Shown here piece after piece: positions 18,255 through 27,438 of a stretch of DNA of 64,000 bases (within the stretch, counting starts at the first letter, position 1; each line of letters opens with the position of its first letter). The stretch is from positions 1 to 64,000 of the forward strand of contig JAXHMK010000010.1 of NCBI GenBank assembly GCA_034521495.1, in the 5' to 3' direction. The notes below the pieces were generated by a model that worked only from the letters and a program-made list of their open reading frames with translations, searched no databases and was not told where the DNA came from. Source of the stretch: Balneolaceae bacterium (GTDB taxonomy: Bacteria; Bacteroidota; Rhodothermia; Balneolales; Balneolaceae). The position numbers were made by a program, and so were the translations under genes.

Positions 18255-18548
18255 ATGCCATTATTAGACAGATCAGATTTAAAATACGATTACAATTGGA
18301 AAACAGGTCCGGCAGATATACCTCGTACAGAAACTTCTACGGATAGTGAGACCGACAGTAAACTATTCAGACGTCATGAAGGTGATGAAGTTCTGGATTT
18401 TATAAATGAATATTCCGAGGAGAATGAAGTCCTGGAAAAAGCAGATGCTTTAGAAATTGAGAGATTACTTCGCGACGAGTTAAAAAATGAAGATATGACA
18501 CGGAAGGAAGTACGTCTCTGGTTAAAAAATCATCTCAGGAACGTTTAA
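18255..18548 (+). CDS. Hypothetical acidic/helical protein
   Basis: This 97-residue hydrophilic protein has no signal peptide. The N-terminal 50 residues are Asp/Glu/Ser/Thr-rich and look disordered. The C-terminal half is helical (VLEKADALEIERLLRDELKN then RKEVRLWLKNHLRNV). Codon use looks like that of neighbouring genes, and the frame ends just before a 123-bp repeat copy. I recognise no family; a small conserved hypothetical is the best call. Confidence 0.5.
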   Translation: MPLLDRSDLKYDYNWKTGPADIPRTETSTDSETDSKLFRRHEGDEVLDFINEYSEENEVLEKADALEIERLLRDELKNEDMTRKEVRLWLKNHLRNV

Positions 18549-18561
18549 AAAATGAATAGAA

Positions 18562-18684
18562 GGCTTTGCAAAACTCTGCCCGTCATCCTGAACTTGATTC
18601 AGGATCTCCAGATACTGGCTATAAAGGCGAATGGAGAATCTGAATCGAGTTCAGATTGACCAATAACCACGGTTTTGCAAAGCC
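18562..18684. repeat. MITE-like 123-bp repeat, copy 2
   Basis: The length and 13-bp terminal inverted repeats are the same as at 13840-13962, with only a few interior differences. It sits 13 bp after the stop of the gene at 18255 and 22 bp before the end of the convergent DUF1080 gene, where its stem could also act as a bidirectional terminator. Confidence 0.85.
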
Positions 18685-18706
18685 CTCGAATAAAAAGAGT
18701 GATGCC

Positions 18707-19327
18707 TTACAAAGGTCTCACTCTTATATTTTTAAAATACACTTTGCTGTCCGGATCATGCCCCTGCAGTGCAAATGTTCCGCTTGAAAGAACATTCGTT
18801 CCTCGATCCACATCTTCCGGTTCGGTGTAATCTGTAATTACCTGGTCATTCACCGAAATTGTAATGTGCTGTCCTTCCACCCGTATCGTCATGGTAAACC
18901 ACTCGTTATCAGGAAAGGTGATTTCCGTGTTATCATCCACACTGTATAAACTGGCCGTTCGCCGCGGATCCGGGTCATAAGAGTTATTGATCTGTGCTTC
19001 ATACCCGTGAGCCGGCCAGCCTTCTTCCTGGTATTGGGTGTGAAAAAAGATGCCTGAATTGGCATTTTCCATCGTCATGATATCGGCTTTAAAGACAAAA
19101 TCATCAAAGTTGTGATTTTCGACCGGACCGTTGTAAAAGAGGTGAGCTCGTGGCCCATCAACTACAATCATCCCATCCTCGATTGAAAATGTTTCCGGGT
19201 TTTCGGCGGCTGCCCAGTTATTCAGAGTTTCGCCGTCGAAAAGAGTGATCCAATCGCCATTTGATTGAGCGTGAGCTGTTGTGAGCAATAGTGTAAGCAG
19301 CAGGAAAAAATGAGTGAGTATTTTCAT
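18707..19327 (-). CDS. Secreted DUF1080 (3-keto-disaccharide hydrolase-like) protein
   Basis: This 206-residue protein has an N-terminal signal peptide (LTHFFLLLTLLLTTAHAQS). A single DUF1080 concanavalin-like jelly roll follows: WITLFDGETLNNW (about 27-39), FVFKADIMTMENANSGIFFH (about 92-111), GYEAQINNS and VYFKNIRVRPL at the end. Family members hydrolyse 3-keto-glucosides or bind glycans in the periplasm. The gene stands alone here. Family assignment is firm, activity is inferred. Confidence 0.85.
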   Translation of the reverse strand: MKILTHFFLLLTLLLTTAHAQSNGDWITLFDGETLNNWAAAENPETFSIEDGMIVVDGPRAHLFYNGPVENHNFDDFVFKADIMTMENANSGIFFHTQYQEEGWPAHGYEAQINNSYDPDPRRTASLYSVDDNTEITFPDNEWFTMTIRVEGQHITISVNDQVITDYTEPEDVDRGTNVLSSGTFALQGHDPDSKVYFKNIRVRPL

Positions 19328-19530
19328 GATGAGTTGTTCGGTTAAATTTTTATTTGTCTATAAAGATAGAGCGAAAAATGTAAAGAAAGAAAGATGGAAA
19401 AAGTTTTAAGTTTTTTTAAGATTTTTTGATTAAACGACGGGTCTTTAGAGACACTATTTAACGGTTTCTGCAACTGAAGGTCCCTGCTACTCGGAAATAT
19501 GCTGAACCTGTAAAAGATCAAATTTAGATT

Positions 19531-20676
19531 TCATTGTCTGGTCACATCTTTGCTTTGATATATCTTCTCCAGATCATCACCCAACAGAGTATAATGAGCC
19601 ATTTTTCGGCCAACTTTGCTGTCTAACTTTCCATAGAAGTGGAGGTGTCCGTTTGATTCAGCTACTGCTTTTTCAGTATGATCTATCTGAGCATCTCTTT
19701 TCTGTGTACCCAGTAAGTTAATCATCGCCACGGCGGGTTTAATGAGTCCCGGATCACCCAAAGGCAAACCGCAAACAGCTCTTACATGGTTCTCAAATTG
19801 CGAGGTGATACAGCCTTCAATGGTATAGTGCCCTGAATTATGGGGGCGTGGTGCGGATTCGTTTAGCAATACATCACCAGATGTGGTCAGGAAAAATTCA
19901 AAGGCAAAGATCCCTTTGGCATCGATCGCTTCAGTGGCTGTAACTGCTAACTCCTGCGCACGTTTTTGAACGGATTCTTTAACCGGGGCAGGTGATTTGA
20001 CGGCTACACAAATATGATTTTCCTGGACTGTTTCGCAGCATGGGTAAACAACATGGCCTGTTTCATTTCGGGCAACTTGAACAGCAAGTTCATGAGTAAA
20101 ATCAACAAACGCTTCTGCCAGGATATCCCGTCCTTTATTTCCACCCAAATTTTCGAATGCTTTCAGTGCCTGGTCTGTATTTTCAACCGTTTCATTTCCA
20201 TATCCATCATATCCACCTTTCGATGATTTTAAGAGGTAGGGCCATCCATGCTTATTTCCGAAAGCTTTCAGGTCATCTTTAGATTTTACAATTGCATATG
20301 GTGTAACGGGAATTCCTGCATCTTCGAATGTCTGCTTCTCAATCAATTTGTTTTCAATCAGGGAGAAACTTTTGGGTGAAGGGTAGATGGGTGTTCCTGA
20401 GATTTTTTGAAGCTCTGAGAGCACAGCTGAGTCAATAAACTCATTTTCAAGCGTCATTACATCGCAGGTTCGGGCAAATTCAATCATCGATTTCACATCA
20501 TCGAAAGATCCGCTGTAGGAGTGAGGTGTCATAAATTGTACGGGCTCATTTTCCGGCCGATCCGAAAAAACCGCTACCTGCATTCCATAACGAAAGGCTT
20601 GCAGAGATGACATTCGCGCAAGTTGTCCGGCTCCTAAAAATCCAAGTACAAAGTTCGAAGATAGTGGGTTTTTCAT
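19531..20676 (-). CDS. purK: 5-(carboxyamino)imidazole ribonucleotide synthase
   Basis: This 381-residue ATP-grasp enzyme has the PurK N-terminal start FVLGFLGAGQLARMSSLQAF. The ATP-grasp core has YLLKSSKGGYDGYGN (about 146-160), an AEAFVDFTHELAVQVARN strand and the metal site FEFFLTTSGDVLLNESAPRPHNSGH (about 258-282). PurK converts AIR, ATP and bicarbonate to N5-CAIR in purine biosynthesis. purE, the usual partner, is not adjacent. Length is normal. Confidence 0.93.
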   Translation of the reverse strand: MKNPLSSNFVLGFLGAGQLARMSSLQAFRYGMQVAVFSDRPENEPVQFMTPHSYSGSFDDVKSMIEFARTCDVMTLENEFIDSAVLSELQKISGTPIYPSPKSFSLIENKLIEKQTFEDAGIPVTPYAIVKSKDDLKAFGNKHGWPYLLKSSKGGYDGYGNETVENTDQALKAFENLGGNKGRDILAEAFVDFTHELAVQVARNETGHVVYPCCETVQENHICVAVKSPAPVKESVQKRAQELAVTATEAIDAKGIFAFEFFLTTSGDVLLNESAPRPHNSGHYTIEGCITSQFENHVRAVCGLPLGDPGLIKPAVAMINLLGTQKRDAQIDHTEKAVAESNGHLHFYGKLDSKVGRKMAHYTLLGDDLEKIYQSKDVTRQ

Positions 20677-20749
20677 AGTTGTGTTGATTTCAATTTTTCA
20701 AAAAGGTATTGATTTTAAAGCTGAAAAGGTAGGTATGTGAAATGCGGAT

Positions 20750-20830
20750 TGTGGAGTGAGGAGAGCGGAACTCAAATTTAGTTTAATTTAGAATGTCCAC
20801 TCTCCGCATACCTCATTCCACAATCCCCAA
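20750..20830. repeat. Imperfect inverted repeat between purK and prfA
   Basis: GATTGTGGAGTGAGGAGAGC on the left pairs imperfectly with CACTCTCCGC...CATTCCACAATC on the right across about 30 bp of loop. It lies in the shared upstream region of the divergent purK and prfA genes, so it is not a terminator of either. It may be a decayed mobile repeat. Confidence 0.5.
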
Positions 20831-20904
20831 TCGATATAAAATTCGATTCCAAAGATCACCATCAAATTCTCTATCTTTAGATAAAATCAGCAGTAACAAC
20901 AATA

Positions 20905-21984
20905 ATGGATTTAGAAGGAAAACTACAACAGGTTAAAGAGCGCTACGAAGAGATTACCCAGGCTATGGCCGATCCGGCTATCTATGATCGTCCACAGGAG
21001 TACGCAGAGTTGACAAAAGAACATACACAGCTCAAAGAATTAGTAGAAGATTTTGATACCTGGAAATCAATCACCAAGCAGATTTCGGGGAATGAAGAGC
21101 TTATTGAGATGGATGATGATGCCGAAATAACGGAGATGGCCAGGGAGGAGATCAAGGAATTAAAGCAACAGTTGGAGGATCTTGAAGAAGCGATCAAAAT
21201 GAAGCTGATTCCCAAAGATCCCGATGACTCCAAAAACTGTATTATTGAAATCAGGGCCGGTACCGGCGGAGATGAAGCCGCCCTGTTTGCAGGAGATCTT
21301 TTTGATATGTATCGGCGATACGCAGAAACTCAAAAATGGAAGCAAAATATTTTGTCTGTTGCCGAAAGTGAGAAGGGTGGATTTAAGGAGATTGTTTTTG
21401 AGCTTTCCGGAAATGAGGTTTATGGAAAAATGAAATACGAGAGCGGTGTACATCGTGTGCAGCGAGTGCCTGAGACTGAATCACAAGGACGCGTTCATAC
21501 ATCGGCGGCAACTGTGGCAGTTCTCCCGGAAGTGAATGATGATGTAGAGATCAACATCGATATGAATGATGTTCGGGTTGATACATTTCGCGCCAGCGGG
21601 GCAGGAGGTCAGCACGTGAACAAGACCGATTCAGCCATTCGTTTAACGCACGAACCAAGCGGAGTTGTTGTGGAATGTCAGCAGGAGCGGTCGCAACACC
21701 AAAACAAAGAGAAGGCCCTGATAATGCTGAAAACCAAACTCTACGATATGGAGATGGAAAAAATCCGGGCCGAGCGTGCGGCGGACCGCAAAAGCCAGGT
21801 CTCAACCGGAGACAGAAGTGCAAAAATTCGAACCTATAATTTTCCGCAAGGCCGCCTGACCGATCACCGTATCAACCTGACTCTTTATAATCTTGATGAT
21901 ATTTTAAAAGGCAACATTGATGATGTGATTAAGGCACTGCGAGTTGAAGAAAACCTGGAAAAACTAAATGCAATAATGGATTAA
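20905..21984 (+). CDS. prfA: Peptide chain release factor 1
   Basis: This 359-residue class I release factor has the catalytic GGQ at residues 234-236 (SGAGGQHVNKTDSAIRLTHE). Its RF1-type codon-recognition tripeptide is PET at about 189-191 (RVPETESQGRVHTSA), whereas RF2 has SPF there. RF1 reads UAA and UAG and releases nascent peptide. The coiled-coil N-terminal domain (1-110) and full C-terminus are present. A small palindrome follows the stop by 8 bp. Confidence 0.95.
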   Translation: MDLEGKLQQVKERYEEITQAMADPAIYDRPQEYAELTKEHTQLKELVEDFDTWKSITKQISGNEELIEMDDDAEITEMAREEIKELKQQLEDLEEAIKMKLIPKDPDDSKNCIIEIRAGTGGDEAALFAGDLFDMYRRYAETQKWKQNILSVAESEKGGFKEIVFELSGNEVYGKMKYESGVHRVQRVPETESQGRVHTSAATVAVLPEVNDDVEINIDMNDVRVDTFRASGAGGQHVNKTDSAIRLTHEPSGVVVECQQERSQHQNKEKALIMLKTKLYDMEMEKIRAERAADRKSQVSTGDRSAKIRTYNFPQGRLTDHRINLTLYNLDDILKGNIDDVIKALRVEENLEKLNAIMD

Positions 21985-21992
21985 CTTATATT

Positions 21993-22020
21993 CGTCTGAC
22001 CGCTCAAAGCGATCTGACGG
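21993..22020. terminator. Palindrome after prfA, possible terminator (REP-like)
   Basis: CGTCTGACCGCT and AGCGATCTGACGG form a stem around CAAA. A closely related palindrome occurs at 32730-32760, also just after a stop codon. No strong U-tract follows, so it may be a REP-like mRNA end-protecting element more than an intrinsic terminator. Confidence 0.5.
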
Positions 22021-22065
22021 ATTACGAATCCAACAAACCACGAACCACATACAACACACAAAAAC

Positions 22066-22680
22066 GTGAATTTTCCCAATCCTTTTTTTCGATGGAGACC
22101 TCATCCCTGGCACGGTTTAGAAATCGGTGACGATGCACCACATACCGTAAACGCCTTTATTGAGGTCACCTCTTTTGATGCTATTAAATATGAAGTAGAT
22201 AAAATGACCGGCTATATGCGGGTAGACCGTCCGCAGCGAAGTTCATCGATGCCGCCTTCACTCTATGGTTTTATTCCGCGAACGTACTGTGGTGATAGGA
22301 TCGGCTCGCTGTCAAAACATACCGAAAAGGGAGATGGAGACCCGCTGGATATCTGTGTTCTCAGTGAACGCCCGATCGACAGGGCGGAGGTAATTTTGAG
22401 CGCCAGGGTTGTGGGAGGTTTGCACATGATTGATCATGGCGAGGCAGATGATAAGATTATCTCTGTACTGGACAATGACAGCTATTATACCGATATCGAA
22501 AATGTGACTGATCTTCCGGATGTTCTGATCGAGAGATTACGACACTACTTTGGTACATATAAACTGGTTCCGGGAAAAAAAGAGACAGATGTATTTGTTG
22601 ATCGGGTGTATGATAAAGATGAAGCTACAAAAGTGATCTCCGCCTCAGTGGATGATTACATTGATATGTTTGGTGAATAA
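22066..22680 (+). CDS. ppa: Inorganic pyrophosphatase (family I)
   Basis: This 204-residue protein starts at GTG 22066, the only plausible start before the conserved region. The family I signature is [13 protein letters not shown] (about 100-112), with acidic metal ligands, preceded by [14 protein letters not shown] (about 67-80). [22 protein letters not shown] follows. The enzyme hydrolyses PPi to phosphate. It lies 81 bp downstream of prfA in the same direction. Confidence 0.9.
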   Translation: MNFPNPFFRWRPHPWHGLEIGDDAPHTVNAFIEVTSFDAIKYEVDKMTGYMRVDRPQRSSSMPPSLYGFIPRTYCGDRIGSLSKHTEKGDGDPLDICVLSERPIDRAEVILSARVVGGLHMIDHGEADDKIISVLDNDSYYTDIENVTDLPDVLIERLRHYFGTYKLVPGKKETDVFVDRVYDKDEATKVISASVDDYIDMFGE

Positions 22681-22801
22681 AACTCCTGCTATTCGATGAA
22701 GGTAGAGTTGCTGAAAGTCTGAGCCTAACTCTGCGGAGCTATATAAAATTCCTTATCTTTCCAAGCTATATAAATTTTGATATTTGATTCAGGTTTTTTT
22801 C

Positions 22802-23191
22802 ATGCCAACGTGGACACTACATACAGAATTTAAGTTTGATGCAGCTCACTTTATTGATGGGTATGATGGAAAGTGTGGCCGCATGCATGGCCATACCTAT
22901 AAGGTTCGTATTGCAGCAAAGTCGCATAAACTTAATCCGTCGAAATATTTACAATCGGCTGACATGGTTTGCGATTTTAAAGAGCTGAAATGGGCAGCTA
23001 ATGACGGCAAAAAAGGGGGGTTGGATCATACTGTTTTGAATGAAGAAGTAACTGTTCCAACCACTGCAGAGCGAATTGCAGAGTATATCCATAAAGAAAC
23101 CCAATCTAAAATTCCCGATGGCATTGAATTGACTGTAACTGTCTGGGAAACAGATACGAGTTGGGTAGAATACACTGATAAAGATGTATAG
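22802..23191 (+). CDS. queD: 6-carboxytetrahydropterin synthase
   Basis: This protein of about 129 residues of the PTPS/QueD family starts at the ATG at 22802. Zinc-binding histidines are in FDAAHF (about residue 16) and CGRMHGHTYKV (His at about 28 and 30). The catalytic Cys is in the same CGRMHGH block, and the DFKELK and LDHTVLNE motifs follow. QueD converts 7,8-dihydroneopterin triphosphate to 6-carboxytetrahydropterin in queuosine synthesis. Its 3' end overlaps queE by 8 bp, so the two are coupled. Confidence 0.92.
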   Translation: MPTWTLHTEFKFDAAHFIDGYDGKCGRMHGHTYKVRIAAKSHKLNPSKYLQSADMVCDFKELKWAANDGKKGGLDHTVLNEEVTVPTTAERIAEYIHKETQSKIPDGIELTVTVWETDTSWVEYTDKDV

Positions 23192-23834
23192 CACAAAAGA
23201 TCAAAAACTTAAAAAGCGATCTGTATCTGCATTTGATGAGATTGAATATCCGCTGATGGAAGATTTTTACACCATCCAGGGGGAGGGTGCACATACGGGC
23301 AAACCTGCATACTTTATCCGATTGGCCGGGTGTGATGTTCAGTGTTGGTGGTGTGATGTAAAAGACAGTTGGGATGAAAGCAAGCATCCTAAAATTAAAA
23401 CGAAAGAGATTGTTTCCCGGGCCGTAAAGAGTGGAGCTTCATTTGCCGTAATTACAGGCGGGGAGCCTTTGCTGCATAACCTGGAGCCATTAACGGTTCG
23501 ACTGAAAGACCACGGGCTTAACGTGCATATCGAAACAAGTGGATCTTCACCGCTTTCTGGTCATCTGGATTGGATTACATTATCACCAAAGCGATTCAAA
23601 AAACCTTTGGATGAAGTGTTTCCATATGTAGATGAGTTAAAAATAGTAGTCCTAAAAAATAAAGACATTGAATGGGCTGAGCTCAACGCAAAAAAATGTC
23701 CGGATAATGCAAAACTTCTGCTTCAACCCGAGTGGGATACTCCGTCATCCATTGATCTTATTGTAGACTATGTGAAGAAAAATCCCGAGTGGGGAATAAG
23801 TCTGCAAACACACAAATATCTGAATGTTCCATAG
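23184..23834 (+). CDS. queE: 7-carboxy-7-deazaguanine synthase (radical SAM)
   Basis: This 216-residue radical-SAM enzyme has the cluster motif CDVQCWWCDVKDSW (CX3CX2C, about residues 50-57). The QueE-specific MEDFYTIQGEGAHTGKPAYFIRL precedes it, and AVITGGEPLL (about 92) binds SAM. It rearranges 6-carboxytetrahydropterin to CDG, the step after QueD. It overlaps queD by 8 bp. queG, the last step, lies 2.3 kb downstream on the other strand; queC, queF, tgt and queA are not in the window. Confidence 0.92.
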   Translation: MYSTKDQKLKKRSVSAFDEIEYPLMEDFYTIQGEGAHTGKPAYFIRLAGCDVQCWWCDVKDSWDESKHPKIKTKEIVSRAVKSGASFAVITGGEPLLHNLEPLTVRLKDHGLNVHIETSGSSPLSGHLDWITLSPKRFKKPLDEVFPYVDELKIVVLKNKDIEWAELNAKKCPDNAKLLLQPEWDTPSSIDLIVDYVKKNPEWGISLQTHKYLNVP

Positions 23835-23885
23835 TTTTTATTGGTTACTGACAAGACATTTGAAAGCAACGACGAAGTTTAAATC

Positions 23886-24605
23886 ATGAGTTATAAAGAA
23901 TCATCTGTCCTCATAACAGGGGCAAGCCAGGGAATTGGCAGAAGTATTGCCATTACATATTCAGCATCTACCCGACGGCCTATCCTGCTTTTAGCCCGAA
24001 ACGAAGAAAATCTTAAACAAACAAAACTTTTATGTGAAGAAGCCGGAGCCAATCAAGTTGAAGTATTGGTTTGTGATGCTACCAATATGGAAGATGTTTT
24101 AAATCTTCAGATGCCAGAAAACTTTCCGCAGCCTGGAATTATCATTAATAATGCCGGTAGTTATCTGTACAAGACACTGGCAGATACTACAGATAAAGAG
24201 TTCCGCTACGAAGTGAATGTTAATCTTTTTGCCGCCGTAAACATTATCAAACGATTTTTACCGGATCTGCGTAAAGAAGACCGGGCATTGATTATAAATA
24301 TTTGTTCTGTGGGCGCATTAAGGGGATTGGCGGACAGCGGCGCCTATTCAGCCTCGAAACATGCACTTCTTGGCTATACACGCTCACTCAGGGAGGAGTT
24401 GAAGAAAACAGATATTGCTGTTACAGCTATTAATCTCGGACAAACTCATTCAACCTCGTGGGACGAATCAGACATGAGCCCGGAACGCCTTATTAACCCG
24501 ACAGATGTTGCGTCTTTATTAGTTACAATTTCAGAACTCTCATCGAGAAGTGTTGTTGAAGAGATTTTAATTCAGCCGCAACACGGAAGAGTTCCTGCAA
24601 TGTAA
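23886..24605 (+). CDS. Short-chain dehydrogenase/reductase
   Basis: This 239-residue SDR has the cofactor motif TGASQGIGRSIA (about 11-22) and NNAGSYLYKTLA (about 87). The catalytic Ser is in INICSVGALRG (about 140) and the YxxxK is in GAYSASKHALLG (about 155-159). Substrate and cofactor preference are not determinable. It lies 51 bp after queE and may be co-transcribed, but nothing ties it to queuosine synthesis. Confidence 0.85.
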   Translation: MSYKESSVLITGASQGIGRSIAITYSASTRRPILLLARNEENLKQTKLLCEEAGANQVEVLVCDATNMEDVLNLQMPENFPQPGIIINNAGSYLYKTLADTTDKEFRYEVNVNLFAAVNIIKRFLPDLRKEDRALIINICSVGALRGLADSGAYSASKHALLGYTRSLREELKKTDIAVTAINLGQTHSTSWDESDMSPERLINPTDVASLLVTISELSSRSVVEEILIQPQHGRVPAM

Positions 24606-24838
24606 GAGACCGGATGAGAAATTCATTATCAAAATCTCAGCCAGTATGCTCAAGTTTACATTTTTCAACTGTTTGTAAGGTTGATATTTTTGGTATAAGC
24701 AATGAAAAAACAGGGGAGAGCTAAGCTAAAAACCCGTGAAAATTCTGGTTTTAACTCTTTCTAATAAGATTAAAATTTTTTAATTTTAAAAACTTCTTAG
24801 AAAGGGAACAAATTGAAAAAGTTCATGTATATAACGTA

Positions 24839-24918
24839 GTAATATCGACCCAGATATTACTTGTTGTACCCCGAAAAAGCCAACGTAGTAGAAAAGCCCG
24901 GTTGATAGCCGGGTTTTT
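24839..24918 (+). ncRNA. Possible small structured RNA ending in an intrinsic terminator
   Basis: Within the gene-free stretch 24606-25147 there is a perfect 8-bp stem, GTAATATC/GATATTAC, around a 6-base loop (24839-24860). About 30 bases later comes AAAAGCCCGG-TTGATA-CCGGGTTTTT (24892-24918). The second hairpin with its U-tract is a convincing rho-independent terminator, yet it lies nearly 290 bp after the SDR stop. Either it ends a long 3' UTR or a small RNA starts in between. Promoter not identified. Confidence 0.35.
24892..24918 (+). terminator. Rho-independent terminator
   Basis: A GCCCGG/CCGGGT stem with a 6-base loop is followed by TTTTT and preceded by AAAA. It is oriented for plus-strand transcripts coming from the queD-queE-SDR side. 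Confidence 0.75.
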
Positions 24919-25147
24919 CAGTTTCTGTTGATAATTTCATCAACATCACCTCTCACCTGCATCAACCAATAAACTGTATTTTAAATCTCTTTTTAATATA
25001 TAGATGGAGACGCACTTTTTATATTAGATGTTTTTAATATTAAAAAAGTGCCGTGTTTTGAAATTTTTTGGATAACGAATGACGTACAATTTATTTATGA
25101 TTACATTTGAATAAAGGAACTGAACATTTTATAAATTTTGATGCAAG

Positions 25148-26158
25148 ATGCCTATCAGACAAATTGAGGTGATTGTCCCAAAAGATGCAAGGGAAGATTT
25201 TAAAGAACTTTTGAATGACAATTCGGTTGAACACTATTGGAATGAAGAATCGGATAGTGGATATCTGTTAAAGGCTTTGGTGGATGCCAATAAAACAGAA
25301 AGTTTCCTTGATAATGCCGAACAATTGATGGGGAATGATGATAGGTACAGACTGGTCATGCAGGATGTTGAGGCCACTCTGCCGCGTGTAGAAGAAGATG
25401 AAGAGGAAGAAGAGAAACAGGGAAAAGAAGATGAAGAAGAGGAGCAGGAACCATTTCGCGGTGTCAGGGTTAGCCGGGAAGAACTCTACAACGAAATCTC
25501 CGATGCAGTTAATCTTACGCCGGTTTATATTGCATTAGTCACTTTTTCAACCATAGTTGCTGCACTTGGAATGCTTCGGGATAGTGTGGCTGTGGTAATC
25601 GGCGCGATGGTAATTGCCCCCCTTTTAGGACCAAATGTTGCCTTGGCACTATCAACAACTTTAGGAGATTCAAAACTTTTTATAAAATCATTGAAAACCA
25701 ATGTGACTGGAATAACTGTGGCGTTTTTTCTGTCTGTCCTAATGGGAATTTTTTTGACTGTTGATGCATCGGTATATGAAATTGCGAGCCGAACCGATGT
25801 ACAGCTTTCTGATATTGCACTTGCCCTTGCGTCAGGCGCGGCCGGTGTGTTGGCTTATACCATTGGTATGTCGGCTGCAGTTATTGGGGTTATGGTAGCA
25901 GTTGCTTTATTACCACCACTGGTATCAGCCGGACTGCTAATCGGGGATATGCAATTTTCTTTGGCATATTATTCGTTTTTACTGTTAACGACTAATATTA
26001 TCTGTGTGAACCTTGCAGCGGTTGCAACATTTGCCGTTCAGGGTGTGAGTCCCCGAAGCTGGTATAAAGCTAAAAAGGCAAAAAAAATCAATAAAATTGC
26101 GTTTGCTCTCTGGGCTGTTTTACTTCTGATTCTGAGTCTGCTCATAATTCTAAACTGA
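25148..26158 (+). CDS. DUF389 (TIGR00341-type) membrane protein
   Basis: This 336-residue protein has an N-terminal ferredoxin-like/ACT-type domain (about 1-75) and a Glu-rich linker (about 82-105). The DUF389 membrane core follows, with five or six helices (about 125-330). The core includes the conserved ALGMLRDSVAVVIGAMVIAP and LLGPNVALALSTTLGD motifs. DUF389 proteins are widespread and their transported substrate is unknown. No operon partners are apparent. Confidence 0.8.
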   Translation: MPIRQIEVIVPKDAREDFKELLNDNSVEHYWNEESDSGYLLKALVDANKTESFLDNAEQLMGNDDRYRLVMQDVEATLPRVEEDEEEEEKQGKEDEEEEQEPFRGVRVSREELYNEISDAVNLTPVYIALVTFSTIVAALGMLRDSVAVVIGAMVIAPLLGPNVALALSTTLGDSKLFIKSLKTNVTGITVAFFLSVLMGIFLTVDASVYEIASRTDVQLSDIALALASGAAGVLAYTIGMSAAVIGVMVAVALLPPLVSAGLLIGDMQFSLAYYSFLLLTTNIICVNLAAVATFAVQGVSPRSWYKAKKAKKINKIAFALWAVLLLILSLLIILN

Positions 26159-26174
26159 TATAATTGGGAAGAAC

Positions 26175-27131
26175 TCAGATCTGTTTTGCAAATTCTTTCT
26201 TGTGATTTTCCACACGACTGGCATTTTCGGTAAAACGTTTGTAACCGGCGCGTCGGACAGCACTCCCCTCAAAAATATCCTCAAACTCCTCTTCCTTAAG
26301 ATCAGTCCATCTCTTTGGCGGGTGTAAAACCTGTTCGCGTGGTTTTAGATCGTTTATGTGACCATATTTTGCTTTTCGATTCCAGGGGCATACATCCTGG
26401 CAAATATCGCAGCCGAATGCCCAGTCGCCAAGCTGATCTTCAAACTCGTCGGGCATCTGCTCTTTTAGCTCAATCGTCAGGTAAGAAATACATCGGTTAC
26501 TGTCGATCCGATAGGGTTCATGAATAGCATCTGTAGGGCAGGCATCAATACATTGTGTACAACTTCCGCAGTGATCGGTTTGAGGAGCATCATACACAAA
26601 GGGAATATCCACAATCATTTCACCAATCAGGAAAAAAGAACCATATGTTTTATTCAACAAATTGCTGTTCTTCCCCATCCAGCCCAGTCCGGCTCGTTTT
26701 GCCCATGCTTTATCCATCACCGGTGCGGAATCCACAAAAAAGCGGCCGTTGATATCTCCCGTTAACTCTTTGGTATAGAAAAAAAGTTTCTTAAGCCGGT
26801 TTTTAAATGTCTTATGATAATCACGCCCCCGTGCATATTTGGCAATTTTAGGTTGATCGGTTTCCCGGTCGTGTTCTTCATTTTCTTTAAAACGATAACT
26901 TGCCAGAACGCTTACCACACTTTTGGCACCGGGAACCAGTATGGTGGGATCTACACGTTTATCGAAGTAGTTTTCCATCCATCCCATCGTTCCATGTAGA
27001 TTTTGGTTAAGCCACTGTTCAAGACGAAAAGCCTCGGGATCAAGAGGACCAGCTTTGGCAAACCCACACTGGTCAAAACCCAGTTCAAAAGATTTCAGCC
27101 GAACCTTATTTGTGAGTGCGTGAATATCCAT
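26175..27131 (-). CDS. queG: Epoxyqueuosine reductase
   Basis: This 318-residue cobalamin-dependent Fe-S enzyme reduces epoxyqueuosine to queuosine in tRNA. The N-terminal DUF1730 domain contains CGFAKA and RGRDYHKTFKNRL. Two 4Fe-4S motifs follow: CGSCTQCIDACPTDA (about 196-210) and CDICQDVCPWN (about 247-257). It is shorter than forms carrying a C-terminal HEAT domain but normal for Bacteroidota. It converges with the DUF389 gene 17 bp away. Confidence 0.92.
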   Translation of the reverse strand: MDIHALTNKVRLKSFELGFDQCGFAKAGPLDPEAFRLEQWLNQNLHGTMGWMENYFDKRVDPTILVPGAKSVVSVLASYRFKENEEHDRETDQPKIAKYARGRDYHKTFKNRLKKLFFYTKELTGDINGRFFVDSAPVMDKAWAKRAGLGWMGKNSNLLNKTYGSFFLIGEMIVDIPFVYDAPQTDHCGSCTQCIDACPTDAIHEPYRIDSNRCISYLTIELKEQMPDEFEDQLGDWAFGCDICQDVCPWNRKAKYGHINDLKPREQVLHPPKRWTDLKEEEFEDIFEGSAVRRAGYKRFTENASRVENHKKEFAKQI

Positions 27132-27272
27132 TGTAGTGAGGTGTTAAGTAGAAAATATCAAAGAGATCTGTCGGGTTTCTTTAAATCTTAAATTTAGCGT
27201 TAGAACAGAGATGAAAAAACCAGACAGGTCTTTGTCAACTATCGCAGACCAAACATCAATAGTAACATAAAA

Positions 27273-27306
27273 AAATCGCGCAACCCATTAAATAATTGCG
27301 CGATTT
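27273..27306. terminator. Hairpin AAATCGCGCAA/TTGCGCGATTT
   Basis: This is an 11-bp perfect stem with an 11-base loop and A/T-rich flanks, in the shared region between the start of queG and the FKBP gene. It could terminate transcripts in either direction. Confidence 0.5.
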
Positions 27307-27334
27307 AAAATAGAAGAAAAAGTATTTTTTGAAA

Positions 27335-27369
27335 ATCCATCAGACGGCTGGTTTTACCGTCTGATGGAT
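27335..27369 (-). terminator. Hairpin ATCCATCAGACGG/CCGTCTGATGGAT
   Basis: This is a 13-bp perfect stem with a 9-base loop, 70 bp beyond the FKBP stop. In minus-strand reading it is followed by TTTTCAAAAAATAC, consistent with termination of the FKBP transcript. Confidence 0.55.
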
Positions 27370-27438
27370 GCCTTGGCAACTTTTAAACTCGTGAGTCCGA
27401 AAATACAACGGTCAGACGAGACTGAATTATGAAATAAA

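Noticed and set aside
22681-22801. Possible preQ1 riboswitch upstream of queD
   Set aside because: I looked for the preQ1-I/II stem and A-rich tail pattern. The spacer is AT-rich without a matching pseudoknot arrangement.
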